From positions 2,418,001 to 2,482,000 of the forward strand of contig OZ238267.1 of assembly GCA_965178585.1 (NCBI GenBank): DNA of 64,000 nucleotides, given 5' to 3'. The notes under the pieces are model-generated. The model saw nothing but the letters and a program-made list of their open reading frames with translations, searched no databases and had not been told where the DNA came from. This DNA is from Marifrigoribacter sp965178585 (lineage in GTDB: Bacteria > Bacteroidota > Bacteroidia > Flavobacteriales > Flavobacteriaceae). Positions 1 to 9,412 of this stretch are shown piece after piece. Made by a program: the position numbers and the translations under genes. Positions within the stretch are counted from its first letter, which is position 1; each line of letters begins with the position of its first letter.

Positions 1-1
1 T

Positions 2-1555
2 GCTCCAAAACAGGTTACTCCAGAAAAAAAAGAAACTGCCAATACTAAACAAGAGCAAAAACCAAGAGCTCCTCAAAAAAGGGAATCTAGACCTCGTACT
101 CCAAGAGACGATAGTCGTAATCAAAAAAATCAAGCTCAAAAACCTAATCACCCACAGCAAAATAATCCTGCTGAAGATGATAAGCGAAAAACAAATGAGC
201 AGAAACCAAGACATCCTCAACAAAATAAAAATACGGAAGGTGATAAGCTTCAAAAAACTGAGCAAAAGCCAAGACACCCTCAACAAAACAAAAAAACTGA
301 GGGAGACAAGTCGCAAAGACCAGAACATAAACCAAGGCATCCTCAGCAAAATAAAAGAGATAACAACAACCCTAATCAACACCGAGGAAAAGACGGAAAT
401 AAAGACACCCGTAATAGGTATAAACAACCCGATTTTGAATTTGATGGTATCATAGAAAGTGAAGGTGTTTTAGACATCATGCAAGATGGATATGGTTTTT
501 TACGTTCTAGTGATTATAATTATTTATCATCTCCTGATGATATTTATGTTTCACAATCTCAAATTAGATTATTTGGTTTAAAAACTGGAGATACTGTCTT
601 AGGACAAGTAAGACCTCCTAAAGAAGGTGAAAAATATTTTCCACTTATTAAAGTGAATAAAATTAATGGTCAAAGTCCAAATGTAGTTCGTGATCGAGTT
701 GCCTTTGAACATCTAACTCCACTTTTTCCTCAAGAAAAATTTAATTTAGCAGATAGACAATCGAGTATTTCGACTCGTATTATCGATATGTTTGCTCCTA
801 TTGGTAAAGGTCAACGTGGTATGATTGTATCACAACCGAAAACTGGTAAGACCATGTTGTTAAAGGATGTTGCCAATGCAATAGCAGCAAATCATCCTGA
901 AGTCTATCAAATAATACTTTTAATTGACGAACGTCCTGAAGAGGTAACAGATATGCAACGTAATGTTCGTGGTGAAGTAGTTGCATCAACTTTTGATAAA
1001 GAAGCTACAGAACACGTTAGAATTGCAAATCTTGTTCTAGAAAAAGCAAAACGATTGGTGGAATGCGGACATGATGTTGTTATTTTATTAGACTCAATTA
1101 CACGTTTAGCTAGAGCATACAATACTGTACAACCTGCTAGTGGTAAAATATTAAGTGGTGGTGTAGATGCTAATGCATTACACAAACCTAAACGTTTCTT
1201 TGGAGCAGCTCGTAATATTGAAAACGGTGGTTCTTTAAGTATCATTGCAACGGCACTTACAGAAACAGGTTCTAAAATGGATGAAGTAATTTTTGAAGAA
1301 TTCAAAGGAACTGGTAACATGGAACTTCAATTGGATAGAAAAATATCTAATAGAAGAATTTTCCCAGCAATCGATCTTACATCTTCAAGCACAAGAAGAG
1401 ATGATCTATTATTAGGAGAAAACGTAATTCAACGTATGTGGGTGTTGCGTAAATATCTTGCAGATATGAATCCTGTAGAAGCTATGGAATTTATTAACGA
1501 CAGAATTAAAAACACTCGAAACAATGAAGAGTTTTTAATTTCTATGAATAGTTAA
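2..1555 (+). CDS. rho: Transcription termination factor Rho (5' end outside window)
   Basis: Rho is the hexameric RNA-dependent ATPase that ends transcription at untranslated RNA. The frame is open from base 2, so the true start lies upstream; 517 residues are visible. Residues 1-155 form a low-complexity, Lys/Gln/Pro/Asn-rich charged segment containing a 21-residue tandem repeat. An RNA-binding cold-shock-like domain follows from about residue 158 (DGYGFLRSSDYNY). The ATPase core has the P-loop QPKTGKTMLLK, Walker B VVILLDSITRLARAYN, the Q-loop region SGGVDANALHKPKRFFGAAR and the R-loop GTGNMELQLDRKISNRR. A long N-terminal insertion is known in Bacteroidota Rho. The ATG at 479 is an internal Met at the start of the folded part and should not be taken as the start. 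A strong terminator follows. Confidence 0.97.
   Translation, partial: APKQVTPEKKETANTKQEQKPRAPQKRESRPRTPRDDSRNQKNQAQKPNHPQQNNPAEDDKRKTNEQKPRHPQQNKNTEGDKLQKTEQKPRHPQQNKKTEGDKSQRPEHKPRHPQQNKRDNNNPNQHRGKDGNKDTRNRYKQPDFEFDGIIESEGVLDIMQDGYGFLRSSDYNYLSSPDDIYVSQSQIRLFGLKTGDTVLGQVRPPKEGEKYFPLIKVNKINGQSPNVVRDRVAFEHLTPLFPQEKFNLADRQSSISTRIIDMFAPIGKGQRGMIVSQPKTGKTMLLKDVANAIAANHPEVYQIILLIDERPEEVTDMQRNVRGEVVASTFDKEATEHVRIANLVLEKAKRLVECGHDVVILLDSITRLARAYNTVQPASGKILSGGVDANALHKPKRFFGAARNIENGGSLSIIATALTETGSKMDEVIFEEFKGTGNMELQLDRKISNRRIFPAIDLTSSSTRRDDLLLGENVIQRMWVLRKYLADMNPVEAMEFINDRIKNTRNNEEFLISMNS
197..361 (+). repeat. 63-bp in-frame tandem repeat in the Rho N-terminal insertion
   Basis: Two full 63-bp units (197-259 and 260-322) and a partial third (323 to about 361) each encode a 21-residue block beginning with variants of EQKPRHPQQNK. 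Many codons differ between units only at third positions (for example CAT/CAC and AAT/AAC), so the amino-acid sequence has been held while the DNA drifted. The repeat lies wholly inside the disordered, charged segment of Rho. Confidence 0.9.
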
Positions 1556-1576
1556 ATAATATACACATTAATTTTA

Positions 1577-1611
1577 AAAATCCTGTTATAAATTATAACA
1601 GGATTTTTTTA
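1577..1611 (+). terminator. Intrinsic terminator of rho
   Basis: An inverted repeat TCCTGTTATAA / TTATAACAGGA (1581-1591 with 1593-1603) is flanked by an A-run on the left and T7 on the right. It starts about 25 bp after the rho stop codon, in the expected place and orientation. Confidence 0.85.
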
Positions 1612-1631
1612 TCATTACGTTTTAGTTAAAC

Positions 1632-1668
1632 AAAAAAATCCCTTCCGTTTTCACGGAAGGGATTTTAT
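1632..1668 (-). terminator. Intrinsic terminator of the 1358-residue T9SS protein gene
   Basis: The stem AAATCCCTTCCGT / ACGGAAGGGATTT has a TTTC loop and is followed, on the minus strand, by seven T. It lies just past the stop codon of the minus-strand gene. The same hairpin is found at 29883-29919 behind the paralogous gene, as part of a longer near-identical block. Confidence 0.88.
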
Positions 1669-1690
1669 ATTTATAAAAAGTGCTTAATGC

Positions 1691-4600
1691 TTACTCTTTG
1701 ATCAAACGTTTTACAACACTTGATTGCTCACCTGTAATATATACCATATATACACCCGTTGCGAATCCAGAAACATTGATCACTTGTTCGCTTTGCATAT
1801 CTTGCAAGTTGATTTGTGATACTAATTTTCCGTTAAGATCGTAAATCATAGCAGTTTCTAATGCAATATTAGAGCTGTTAGAGATCGTCACTTGTTCGTT
1901 AGCTGGGTTTGGATATAAAGCGATAGCGTTGTTTAGTTCGTTATCTTGAGTTCCAAGGATAGTTAAGTCTAATGTCATTTCACAAGTTGAAACGTTACCA
2001 TACTCATCCGTAGCTGTAAAAGTAATAATATGTGTACCTACACCTAAGATGGTACCTGGCGCTGGAGACTGAGTGAAATCAGATACAGGATCTGTACAGT
2101 TATCAGTAGCAGTAGCTGCACCGTCACCGATGTAGTCAGCTAAAGTATGAGAACCATCAGGATCAACCATTACAGACTCATCTTCTGGACAAGTAAGTAC
2201 TGGTGCCATAGTATCAACAACTAGAACTTCAACTGAACAACTAGCAACATTTCCTGAAGCATCTGTAGCAAATACAGTTACTGTAATAGGAGCTCCTATG
2301 TCATCACAAGTTACCATTTCTAAATCAGCAATTAATACATCGATACCACAAGCATCATAAGCTTCGCTTAAGAAATCCATAGGATCTAACGTAGTCGTTC
2401 CATCTTCACCTAATTCTACAATTACTTCCGTAGTAGTTGGTGGAATAGCGTAATCTAATTGGAAGTTATCAACTCCTGCTCCCCATGCCCAAGCACCTGA
2501 ATCATCATCATAAGTGAAACGTACTTGGAAATCTGCATTTGCATAAGCTAATACATCCATAGCTCCAGAGTTTGTTGGAGGAATAACATCAGCATCATAA
2601 AGTGCAATTTGTTGCCAAGCTGTTCCGTCATATACTTCTACAGCTAAAGTTTCACCTCCACCTGTTAAGATATCTAAAGAATAATCATATGATACAGACG
2701 CTGTAGTAACCCCACCTGTAAGGTCATACATTGGAGATAATAATGTAACATTATTAAGCTCAGCTGGATCAGCAGCATCATCATCAAATATAACCGCATT
2801 AGTTGGGAAAGGATCTGAGTTAGGCATAGTACCTGAACCAAATGTCCAATCTGAAGTTCCTGAATTTATTACTGTAGACCATCCTGTTGGTACTGAAGAA
2901 CCTTCAAACTCTTCTAATACAGAAACAGCTCCGTCTCCAGGACCACAAACAATTACCGGTGCAGTTACATCTGATACAACAACAGTTGCAAAACAAGAAC
3001 TTGAGTTACCAGAGTTATCTGTTACAATAATTTCAACAATATTTTCTCCTAAGTTAGAACAGTCTAATAATAATTCTGGTCCACTTCCTGTAGCCCCACC
3101 TGAATAATGAAGCGCTCCATTAAATATACGTGGTGAGAATGGTGAACCATCAAAAGGTACGTTAGAAGCAGCTCCTAATGCCATAGAAAGGTCTGCATTA
3201 GAGAAAGCTTCGTTTGATCCATCTCCATTTGTATAGAAATGTCCAGCAGTAGCATCCATAACAACAGCCATTGCATAAGTTGTGTTTGCGCTTAATGTTA
3301 TAGCAGCATCTAAAACAACGTTAGAAGGCATATCTACTCCAGCTCCAGTTCCAGTACCATTTGTTGGTGTTCCCCAAGCTGCCATATCTCCTTCATTACC
3401 TACGTAAGTTCCTTCAAAAGCATATACATCTGCAGTAAATGAAGCAGCGTCAGTATTAACATCTATAGACTCTAAACTTAACTCGTTGTCTCCAACAGTT
3501 ACATCAAAATATACAGCTCCACCTGCAGCACCATTATTGTTGGTACCGAAAATTGTAGCTAAAGATGTAGCAGCAGCCTCACCTGGAACAGTTACTGTGT
3601 AACCACAAGCTTCATCAACACCTGAAATAAGGTCTGAAGCTAAAACAGAAACAGTACCGTCAGCATTTAAATCTACCTCGAAAGGAGGTACAATAACTGG
3701 ATCAACAATAGTTTGACCAACATTTAAATCTCCAGGAGTAGAAGCCATAGGTGCATTCCAGCTAAATTCAGCATATGTAGCACCTGTTCCTGTTAACTGT
3801 AAAGACATTCCTATTGGAGTGCTATTTGGTTCAGAAACCCCAATATCTGTTGATGTCATTCCATTAGCAACCCCATCAGTAGCAGTAAGACTGCCTTCAT
3901 AACTGATAAATTGAACAATAGATCCATTATTCACTAATACAATTCCATCTGGTGATCCGTTTTGAATGCTTCCTCCAGTTGGTAAAAAGTTTACAGCACC
4001 ATATCCAGCTCCTTCATCATCTATTATTCCAGAAAGTGAAATAGTATCATACTCTTCTCCATTAGAGCCATTATAAAGAACTAATGACCATCCAGATAAA
4101 TCGGTTCCTGCAGGGCCTGCAATTTCAATTGCTTCGTCCTCATCCGCTCCAGTATTGTCATAATGTATTTCATTTATAAAAACAGAAGGTCCTGCTGAAC
4201 CTCCAATACATTCAATTACGGGTGCAATATCATCCACTACAGTCACAATGGCTTCACAAGTCGTAGAGTTACCAGCAGCATCAAATACTTCTAAAGTAAC
4301 AGTTACTTCTCCTACATCACTACAATCAAAGGTGTTTTGACTAAGAGACCAACCATTTACATCACAATTGTCTGTTGAACCACCGTCTAACTCAATATTA
4401 CCTATTGAAGCATTACCCGAAGCATCTAATATCACAGTAATATCTTGACATACTGCCATAGGTGCCTCAGCATCTAATACAGAAATTACAAACGTACAAG
4501 AAGTCTCATTTCCATGAGAATCTGTAGCTGTAAAAGTAACGTCGTTATCTCCTACTGGGAATTCACTTCCTGTTGGAAGACCTCCAGTTTGAACTACATT

Positions 4601-5767
4601 CATTGGATCTAATACTCCATCTTCTGCATCGATAGCAATTGGTGATGCAAAGTTTACAACTGCTCCACAAACTCCTTCATCGTTATCTGCAGCAAAATCT
4701 GCTGGACAGAAAATCTCTGGTGCCATTCCTACTGACATTTCAAAAGTAAGACAGAAGCTATTTACGGTACCTCCAGCTTGATTTCCTGGATTTGAATCTA
4801 CGATTAAAAACCAATCTCCATCAATAGACTCTCCTGCAAATGTAGAAGCAAAATCTCCTCCTTCTGGCATGTAATCAGCTAAAGGTGCTCCACCTGCCCA
4901 TCCTGTGATGTCATTAGCAGAAGCATCTGTAAATACCAAATCGGCAGCTACATCTAAACCTGTTGTTCCTCCATTAGCGTCATCAAGCAGTAATATTGTT
5001 CCGTTTGGTGATTGTAATAAGTATGCTCTATCTTGAGCAGAATCAGTAATTGAATTAATAGTTACATTAGCAAGTGTGTACTCACCTAATCCTGTTCCAA
5101 TTATTCCTGTATCTCCTGGGTTAGCAGTACTCATAACCGCAGAAGTAGAAGATGTTGTCACCGGTGGTGCAAAATCTAATGGAGTATCTGTTGCACAGAA
5201 AGTAAAATCTGTAGTTGGTCCAGGAGCTACAAATGTTTGTCCAACATTAATATCTCCAGGTGAATCAGGTAATGGAGAGTTCCAACCAAAGTCTGAATAT
5301 TCAGTCCCTGTTCCAGTAAGTTGTAATGAGTTTCCAATAGGAGTACTACCTGGTTCAGAAACTCCTACATCTGTTGAAGTCATCCCATTAGCAAATCCAT
5401 CAGTAGCAGTAAAACTCCCTTCATAACTTAAAAATTGAACCACATTATCTGAAGGGTCAATTAATGCAAAACCATCAGGTGCCCCATTTTGTAAAGACCC
5501 TGTTAATACAAAAACAGCTCCAAAGCCATTTCCTTCATCATCAATAGATCCAGAAAAAGAGACAATTCCATACTCTCCTCCCCCATTTCCATTGTAATTT
5601 TGAATTCTCCAGCCTGTTAAATCAGTGCCTGCTGGTCCAGCAATTTCAATAAATTCATTGACATCTCCTCCTGAGTTGTCATAATGAAATTCATTTACAA
5701 AAACAGATTGCCCAAATGAAATTATTCCACTTAAAAGAGCAAATGTTAAAAATAAAATTTTCTTCAT
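1691..5767 (-). CDS. Large secreted T9SS type-A cargo protein with lamin-tail, P-domain-like and HYR modules
   Basis: A 1358-residue secreted, probably cell-surface or extracellular protein. It has a Sec signal peptide (about 1-19, ending GIISFGQ) and a lamin-tail domain (about 22-175, VNEFHYDNSGG.EFIEIAGP). A proprotein-convertase P-domain-like segment follows (about 190-345, GDWFLIVDSNPGN). Next come HYR/Ig-like modules, a second lamin-tail domain (about 525-690), further Ig-like modules and a MAM/jelly-roll-like region (EEFEGSSVPTGWSTVINSG). The C-terminus is a type-A sorting domain (IALYPNPANEQVTI to the end RLIKE). No catalytic domain is recognisable, so the role may be adhesive or structural; this is inference. 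It stands alone with its own promoter and terminator. The 3' 1.3 kb is almost identical to the gene at 29942-33979. The start is the only ATG placed just before the signal peptide. Confidence 0.93.
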   Translation of the reverse strand: MKKILFLTFALLSGIISFGQSVFVNEFHYDNSGGDVNEFIEIAGPAGTDLTGWRIQNYNGNGGGEYGIVSFSGSIDDEGNGFGAVFVLTGSLQNGAPDGFALIDPSDNVVQFLSYEGSFTATDGFANGMTSTDVGVSEPGSTPIGNSLQLTGTGTEYSDFGWNSPLPDSPGDINVGQTFVAPGPTTDFTFCATDTPLDFAPPVTTSSTSAVMSTANPGDTGIIGTGLGEYTLANVTINSITDSAQDRAYLLQSPNGTILLLDDANGGTTGLDVAADLVFTDASANDITGWAGGAPLADYMPEGGDFASTFAGESIDGDWFLIVDSNPGNQAGGTVNSFCLTFEMSVGMAPEIFCPADFAADNDEGVCGAVVNFASPIAIDAEDGVLDPMNVVQTGGLPTGSEFPVGDNDVTFTATDSHGNETSCTFVISVLDAEAPMAVCQDITVILDASGNASIGNIELDGGSTDNCDVNGWSLSQNTFDCSDVGEVTVTLEVFDAAGNSTTCEAIVTVVDDIAPVIECIGGSAGPSVFINEIHYDNTGADEDEAIEIAGPAGTDLSGWSLVLYNGSNGEEYDTISLSGIIDDEGAGYGAVNFLPTGGSIQNGSPDGIVLVNNGSIVQFISYEGSLTATDGVANGMTSTDIGVSEPNSTPIGMSLQLTGTGATYAEFSWNAPMASTPGDLNVGQTIVDPVIVPPFEVDLNADGTVSVLASDLISGVDEACGYTVTVPGEAAATSLATIFGTNNNGAAGGAVYFDVTVGDNELSLESIDVNTDAASFTADVYAFEGTYVGNEGDMAAWGTPTNGTGTGAGVDMPSNVVLDAAITLSANTTYAMAVVMDATAGHFYTNGDGSNEAFSNADLSMALGAASNVPFDGSPFSPRIFNGALHYSGGATGSGPELLLDCSNLGENIVEIIVTDNSGNSSSCFATVVVSDVTAPVIVCGPGDGAVSVLEEFEGSSVPTGWSTVINSGTSDWTFGSGTMPNSDPFPTNAVIFDDDAADPAELNNVTLLSPMYDLTGGVTTASVSYDYSLDILTGGGETLAVEVYDGTAWQQIALYDADVIPPTNSGAMDVLAYANADFQVRFTYDDDSGAWAWGAGVDNFQLDYAIPPTTTEVIVELGEDGTTTLDPMDFLSEAYDACGIDVLIADLEMVTCDDIGAPITVTVFATDASGNVASCSVEVLVVDTMAPVLTCPEDESVMVDPDGSHTLADYIGDGAATATDNCTDPVSDFTQSPAPGTILGVGTHIITFTATDEYGNVSTCEMTLDLTILGTQDNELNNAIALYPNPANEQVTISNSSNIALETAMIYDLNGKLVSQINLQDMQSEQVINVSGFATGVYMVYITGEQSSVVKRLIKE

Positions 5768-5801
5768 AATTGTAACTTTTTTTAGTTTAAAAATTAAGTT
5801 G

Positions 5802-5834
5802 CAAATTTACGAAGTGTAGGAATAATAATATCAA
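5802..5834 (-). promoter_or_regulatory. Bacteroidota-type promoter for the T9SS gene starting at 5767
   Basis: On the minus strand TAAATTTG (5802-5809) matches the -7 consensus TAnnTTTG. A TTG lies 22 bp upstream, within the 17-23 bp spacing known for the -33 element. The start codon is about 35 nt downstream. Confidence 0.55.
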
Positions 5835-5903
5835 ATAATCTTAATATTTCATCAAATAATAATGTTAAATTAACACTACTAATTCAATTACAAAGCAAAA
5901 GAT

Positions 5904-6665
5904 TTATCTAATAAAAATAGGCTCGTTTTTATTTATAGTATGCTCTTCGCTAAAACCATAAGAGTCAACATTAAAACCTTTTAATTCTTCTAAAGTGTTA
6001 ACATTGTTATCCAAGATATAACGAACCATAGACCCTCTTGCTTTTTTAGCAAAAAAAGAAATTATTTTAAGTTTGCCATTTTTAAAATCTTTAAAAACTG
6101 GAGTAACAATTGTTGCCTTTATTTCTTTAGGCTTAATTACTTTAAAATACTCTTGACTTGCTAAATTTACAAACAATTCGCCATCTTCTAATTCTTCATT
6201 TAATTTATTTGTAATGGTTTTTCCCCAGAAATCATATAAATTTTTCTTTCTATTTATTTTTAATTGTGTTCCCATTTCTAGACGATAAGGCTGCATTAAA
6301 TCTAAAGGCTTTAAAACACCATACAAACCAGATAAAATTCTAAGTTGTTTTTGCATTAATGCTATTTTTTCTTCAGGTAAAGAATAAACATCTAATCCAA
6401 CATACACATCTCCTGAAAAAGAGTAAACAGCCTGTCTTGAGTTCTCCTTCGTAAATGGAATAGAAAATTCTTGATAACGTTGATAATTTAATTCAGCTAA
6501 ATTATCACTGATTCCCATTAATTTTTTAATAACATTTTTAGATTTTGTTGCCATTTTAGCATTTAACACACCTGCTTGATTTAGAAAAACTGGCTGTGTG
6601 TAATGATTTGCTGGGATTTTACTTTCAGTATCAAGGCTTTTAGCTGGAGAAATAACCATTTTCAT
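5904..6665 (-). CDS. yaaA: Peroxide stress protein YaaA (UPF0246)
   Basis: A 253-residue cytoplasmic protein of the YaaA/UPF0246 family, which in E. coli limits oxidative damage under peroxide stress by lowering free intracellular iron. The N-terminal ISPAKSLD motif, the central FSGDVYVGLD segment and the C-terminal FFAKKARGSMVRYI motif are family signatures, and the length is normal. The next gene upstream, rluD, ends only 12 bp before this start, so the two are probably cotranscribed with the PASTA gene. Two Met codons at positions 1 and 3 are both possible starts. Confidence 0.93.
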   Translation of the reverse strand: MKMVISPAKSLDTESKIPANHYTQPVFLNQAGVLNAKMATKSKNVIKKLMGISDNLAELNYQRYQEFSIPFTKENSRQAVYSFSGDVYVGLDVYSLPEEKIALMQKQLRILSGLYGVLKPLDLMQPYRLEMGTQLKINRKKNLYDFWGKTITNKLNEELEDGELFVNLASQEYFKVIKPKEIKATIVTPVFKDFKNGKLKIISFFAKKARGSMVRYILDNNVNTLEELKGFNVDSYGFSEEHTINKNEPIFIR

Positions 6666-6677
6666 AAAAAGAAGATT

Positions 6678-7724
6678 TTATTGATTTGTTGAATTTTTAG
6701 AATAATTACGCCATTTTTGAATACACAGCTCTATATCTTCAGGAATTGGAGACTCAAATCGCATCATTTTTCCTGTAGTAGGATGAACAAATCCAAGAGT
6801 TTTAGCATGCAAGGCCTGTCGAGGCAACACAGAAAAACAATTATCTACAAATTGTTTGTATTTACTAAAACTGGTTCCTTTTAAAATACGGTCTCCTCCA
6901 TAACGTTCATCATTAAAAAGGGTGTGACCAATATGTTTAAGATGCACTCTTATTTGATGTGTTCTTCCTGTTTCTAATTTACAAGAAAGCAAAGTCACAT
7001 AACCCAAGGGCTCAATAACTTTATAATGGGTTACTGCTGGCTTTCCTTTATTTTCATCATCACCTTCAAATACTGTGTTTTGCAATCTGTTTTTTGGATG
7101 ACGACCTATATTTCCTTCAATGGTCCCTTCATTTTCTTTTACATCTCCCCAAACTAAAGCTATGTATTCTCTTTCAGAAGTTTTATTAAAAAACTGCTTA
7201 GCAAGATGTGTCATTGCTTCTTCAGTTTTTGCAACTACTAACAAACCACTGGTATCTTTATCTATTCTATGCACTAAACCTGGACGGTTACTACTATTAT
7301 TCGGAAGATTATCAAAATGAAAAGTTAAGGCGTTTATTAAAGTTCCACTATAATTTCCGTGTCCTGGATGTACCACCATTCCTGCAGGTTTATTTACAAC
7401 TAAAACCGCATCATCTTCATAAACAATATCTAAAGGAATATCCTCAGGAACTAATAAAAATTCATAAGGTGGGTGCTTGAAAAGTACTGTAACTACATCA
7501 TGTGGCTTTACTTTGTAATTAGATTTTACTATAACATCATTTACATATATATTACCATCTTTTGCAGCTTGCTGAATTTTACTTCGAGTAGCATTTTCAA
7601 TGTAATTCATTAAATATTTATCTACCCTAAGGGGCTGTTGACCTTTTTGTGCTTCAAAACGAAAATGTTCATATAGATCATTGTTTTCATTTTCTGGACC
7701 TTCAGTTTTATTCTCCTCCATCAA
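6678..7724 (-). CDS. rluD: RluA-family 23S rRNA pseudouridine synthase (RluD-like)
   Basis: A 348-residue enzyme that converts uridines in 23S rRNA to pseudouridine. An N-terminal S4 RNA-binding domain (about residues 30-90, LRVDKYLMNYIENATRSKI) is followed by the catalytic domain. The catalytic aspartate sits in the signature HRIDKDTSGLLVVAK near residue 155, and RTHQIRVHLKHIGH marks the C-terminal half. The gene overlaps the 3' end of the PASTA gene by 17 bp, so translation is likely coupled. RluD is the best-known member of this type, but the exact target uridines cannot be read from sequence. Confidence 0.93.
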   Translation of the reverse strand: MMEENKTEGPENENNDLYEHFRFEAQKGQQPLRVDKYLMNYIENATRSKIQQAAKDGNIYVNDVIVKSNYKVKPHDVVTVLFKHPPYEFLLVPEDIPLDIVYEDDAVLVVNKPAGMVVHPGHGNYSGTLINALTFHFDNLPNNSSNRPGLVHRIDKDTSGLLVVAKTEEAMTHLAKQFFNKTSEREYIALVWGDVKENEGTIEGNIGRHPKNRLQNTVFEGDDENKGKPAVTHYKVIEPLGYVTLLSCKLETGRTHQIRVHLKHIGHTLFNDERYGGDRILKGTSFSKYKQFVDNCFSVLPRQALHAKTLGFVHPTTGKMMRFESPIPEDIELCIQKWRNYSKNSTNQ

Positions 7725-8319
7725 CTTCTTGAATTTCGTTTTTTAAATCTTCTTCTGTTCTTTTTAATCCGCCTTCCCCATCACCTAAAACCAAATCAAT
7801 TACTGAAGTTTTTTGAAGCTCATCTCCAGGCTCTAATTTTTTACCCTTATGGCTCATTTCTAAAACTTCATCAAAAGCGATATAAGACCTATAGGTTATC
7901 TTTCCAATAACAAAACCCATGGACACTAAAGTAGGTGCTGCTTGTCTCTTTGTTTTTCCAACAACTTCTGGAATTTTTAAATAAACATAGCCCGATCTAT
8001 TTAAGGTAAGGTATATTTTACGGTTTTCTTTTACAAATTCTCCTGCTTTTGGAATTTGATCTATCACTGAATATTTTGGAAAATCAGGATTATAATTTGA
8101 AGAATCTAAAACTTCAAAACGTAAATCCAATTCATCCAGTTTGTCTTCTGCAATATCCAAGCTCAATTTTGCTAAACTTGGCACTTCTATCTTTTGATTA
8201 TGGTTAGTGGTAGATTTTAACCAAAATAAAGTCACAAAAGCAACTCCCATTAAAACAATAACTGCAATTAATAATTGTTTTAAAAATACTTTGGTAAATA
8301 AAAATTTAATAAATGTCAT
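7708..8319 (-). CDS. Membrane-anchored PASTA domain protein
   Basis: A 203-residue protein with a short cytoplasmic N-terminus, one membrane helix (about 14-34, LKQLLIAVIVLMGVAFVTLF) and a periplasmic part. That part holds two PASTA domains (about 43-108, KIEVPSLAKLSLDIAEDKL, and about 112-180, IPEVVGKTKRQAAPTLVSMG). PASTA domains bind peptidoglycan fragments in other proteins, but there is no kinase domain here. It is divergent from ddl, a peptidoglycan-precursor gene, and overlaps rluD. The stop codon lies in a short acidic tail after PASTA2. A cell-wall role fits the context but is inference. Confidence 0.88.
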   Translation of the reverse strand: MTFIKFLFTKVFLKQLLIAVIVLMGVAFVTLFWLKSTTNHNQKIEVPSLAKLSLDIAEDKLDELDLRFEVLDSSNYNPDFPKYSVIDQIPKAGEFVKENRKIYLTLNRSGYVYLKIPEVVGKTKRQAAPTLVSMGFVIGKITYRSYIAFDEVLEMSHKGKKLEPGDELQKTSVIDLVLGDGEGGLKRTEEDLKNEIQEVDGGE

Positions 8320-8416
8320 AGGGTGTTGTTATTTTACAAAAATATAAAACCTAAAGTTAGTATCTTTATAAATGAATAATGATATTTTTGTTAAACGTAG
8401 CTTTTAATAATTTGTT

Positions 8417-9394
8417 ATGAATAAAAAACATATTGCTGTCGTAATGGGAGGTTACTCCAGTGAATTTGAAATTTCCTTAGGTAGCGGAAGTGTTGTTTGT
8501 GAATTTTTAGATTCAAATAAATATTTCATCTATCCTGTTCACCTATTAAAAGAAGGCTGGAATTATGTATCTCCTGAAGGAGAAAAGTACCTTATTAATA
8601 AAGCAGATTTTAGTTTTTCTAACGGAGACAAAATTATTAAACCAGATGCTGTTTTTAATACCATTCATGGAACACCAGGAGAAGATGGTTACCTTCAAGC
8701 TTATTTATCTTTAATAGGAATACCTCAAACAAGTTCTGAATTTTATCAAGCAGCGCTAAGTTTTAACAAAAGAGATTGCTTATCTGTATTAAAAGGGTTT
8801 GGCATTAAATGCGCTACTTCATACTATATAAATAAAGGAGAGAATATTTCAGAAACCGAAATTATAAATACAGTAGGTCTACCATGTTTTGTAAAACCCA
8901 ATAGAGCAGGTTCTAGTTTTGGAATTAGCAAAGTCTCAAAAAAAGAAGATTTAAAAAACGCTATCAACGAAGCATTTGATGAAGACTCTGAAATTATTAT
9001 TGAAAAAGCAATTAAGGGAGTTGAAGTATCCGTAGGAGTATTTAACAACCAAGAAGAGGTTATCGTATTACCCATTACTGAAATTGTTTCTGAAACAGAT
9101 TTTTTTGATTATGAAGCTAAGTATTTAGGAAAGTCAGATGAAATTACACCCGCAAGAATTTCAGAATCTGAAGCTGATAAAATTAGAACTGAAATAAAGA
9201 AGATTTACAAAGTATTAAATATGACGGGAGTTACCAGAGGTGAATTTATTATTCAAGACGGAACCCCATATTTTTTAGAAATAAATACCAATCCTGGAAT
9301 TTCAAAAGAAAGTATTATTCCAAAACAAGTAAAAGAATATGGTTTAACTTTAACCGAGTTTTTTGATATTCTCATTCAAAATGTACTAAAATAA
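8417..9394 (+). CDS. ddl: D-alanine--D-alanine ligase
   Basis: A 325-residue cytoplasmic ATP-grasp enzyme that joins two D-alanines to make the dipeptide end of the peptidoglycan precursor. The N-terminal motif AVVMGGYSSEFEISLGSG, the substrate loop NTIHGTPGEDGYLQAYL, the ATP-grasp segment PCFVKPNRAGSSFGI and the metal-binding end FLEINTNPGIS are all intact. The length is normal. It starts about 100 bp from the divergent PASTA gene and ends 18 bp before coaD, so ddl and coaD probably form an operon. Confidence 0.96.
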   Translation: MNKKHIAVVMGGYSSEFEISLGSGSVVCEFLDSNKYFIYPVHLLKEGWNYVSPEGEKYLINKADFSFSNGDKIIKPDAVFNTIHGTPGEDGYLQAYLSLIGIPQTSSEFYQAALSFNKRDCLSVLKGFGIKCATSYYINKGENISETEIINTVGLPCFVKPNRAGSSFGISKVSKKEDLKNAINEAFDEDSEIIIEKAIKGVEVSVGVFNNQEEVIVLPITEIVSETDFFDYEAKYLGKSDEITPARISESEADKIRTEIKKIYKVLNMTGVTRGEFIIQDGTPYFLEINTNPGISKESIIPKQVKEYGLTLTEFFDILIQNVLK

Positions 9395-9412
9395 ATTAAA
9401 TACATTTAAAAT

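Noticed and set aside
1632..2971. Insertion sequence or composite element as the cause of the repeated tract
   Set aside because: There are no terminal inverted repeats, target duplications or transposase frames at either edge. The tract is coding sequence plus its terminator.
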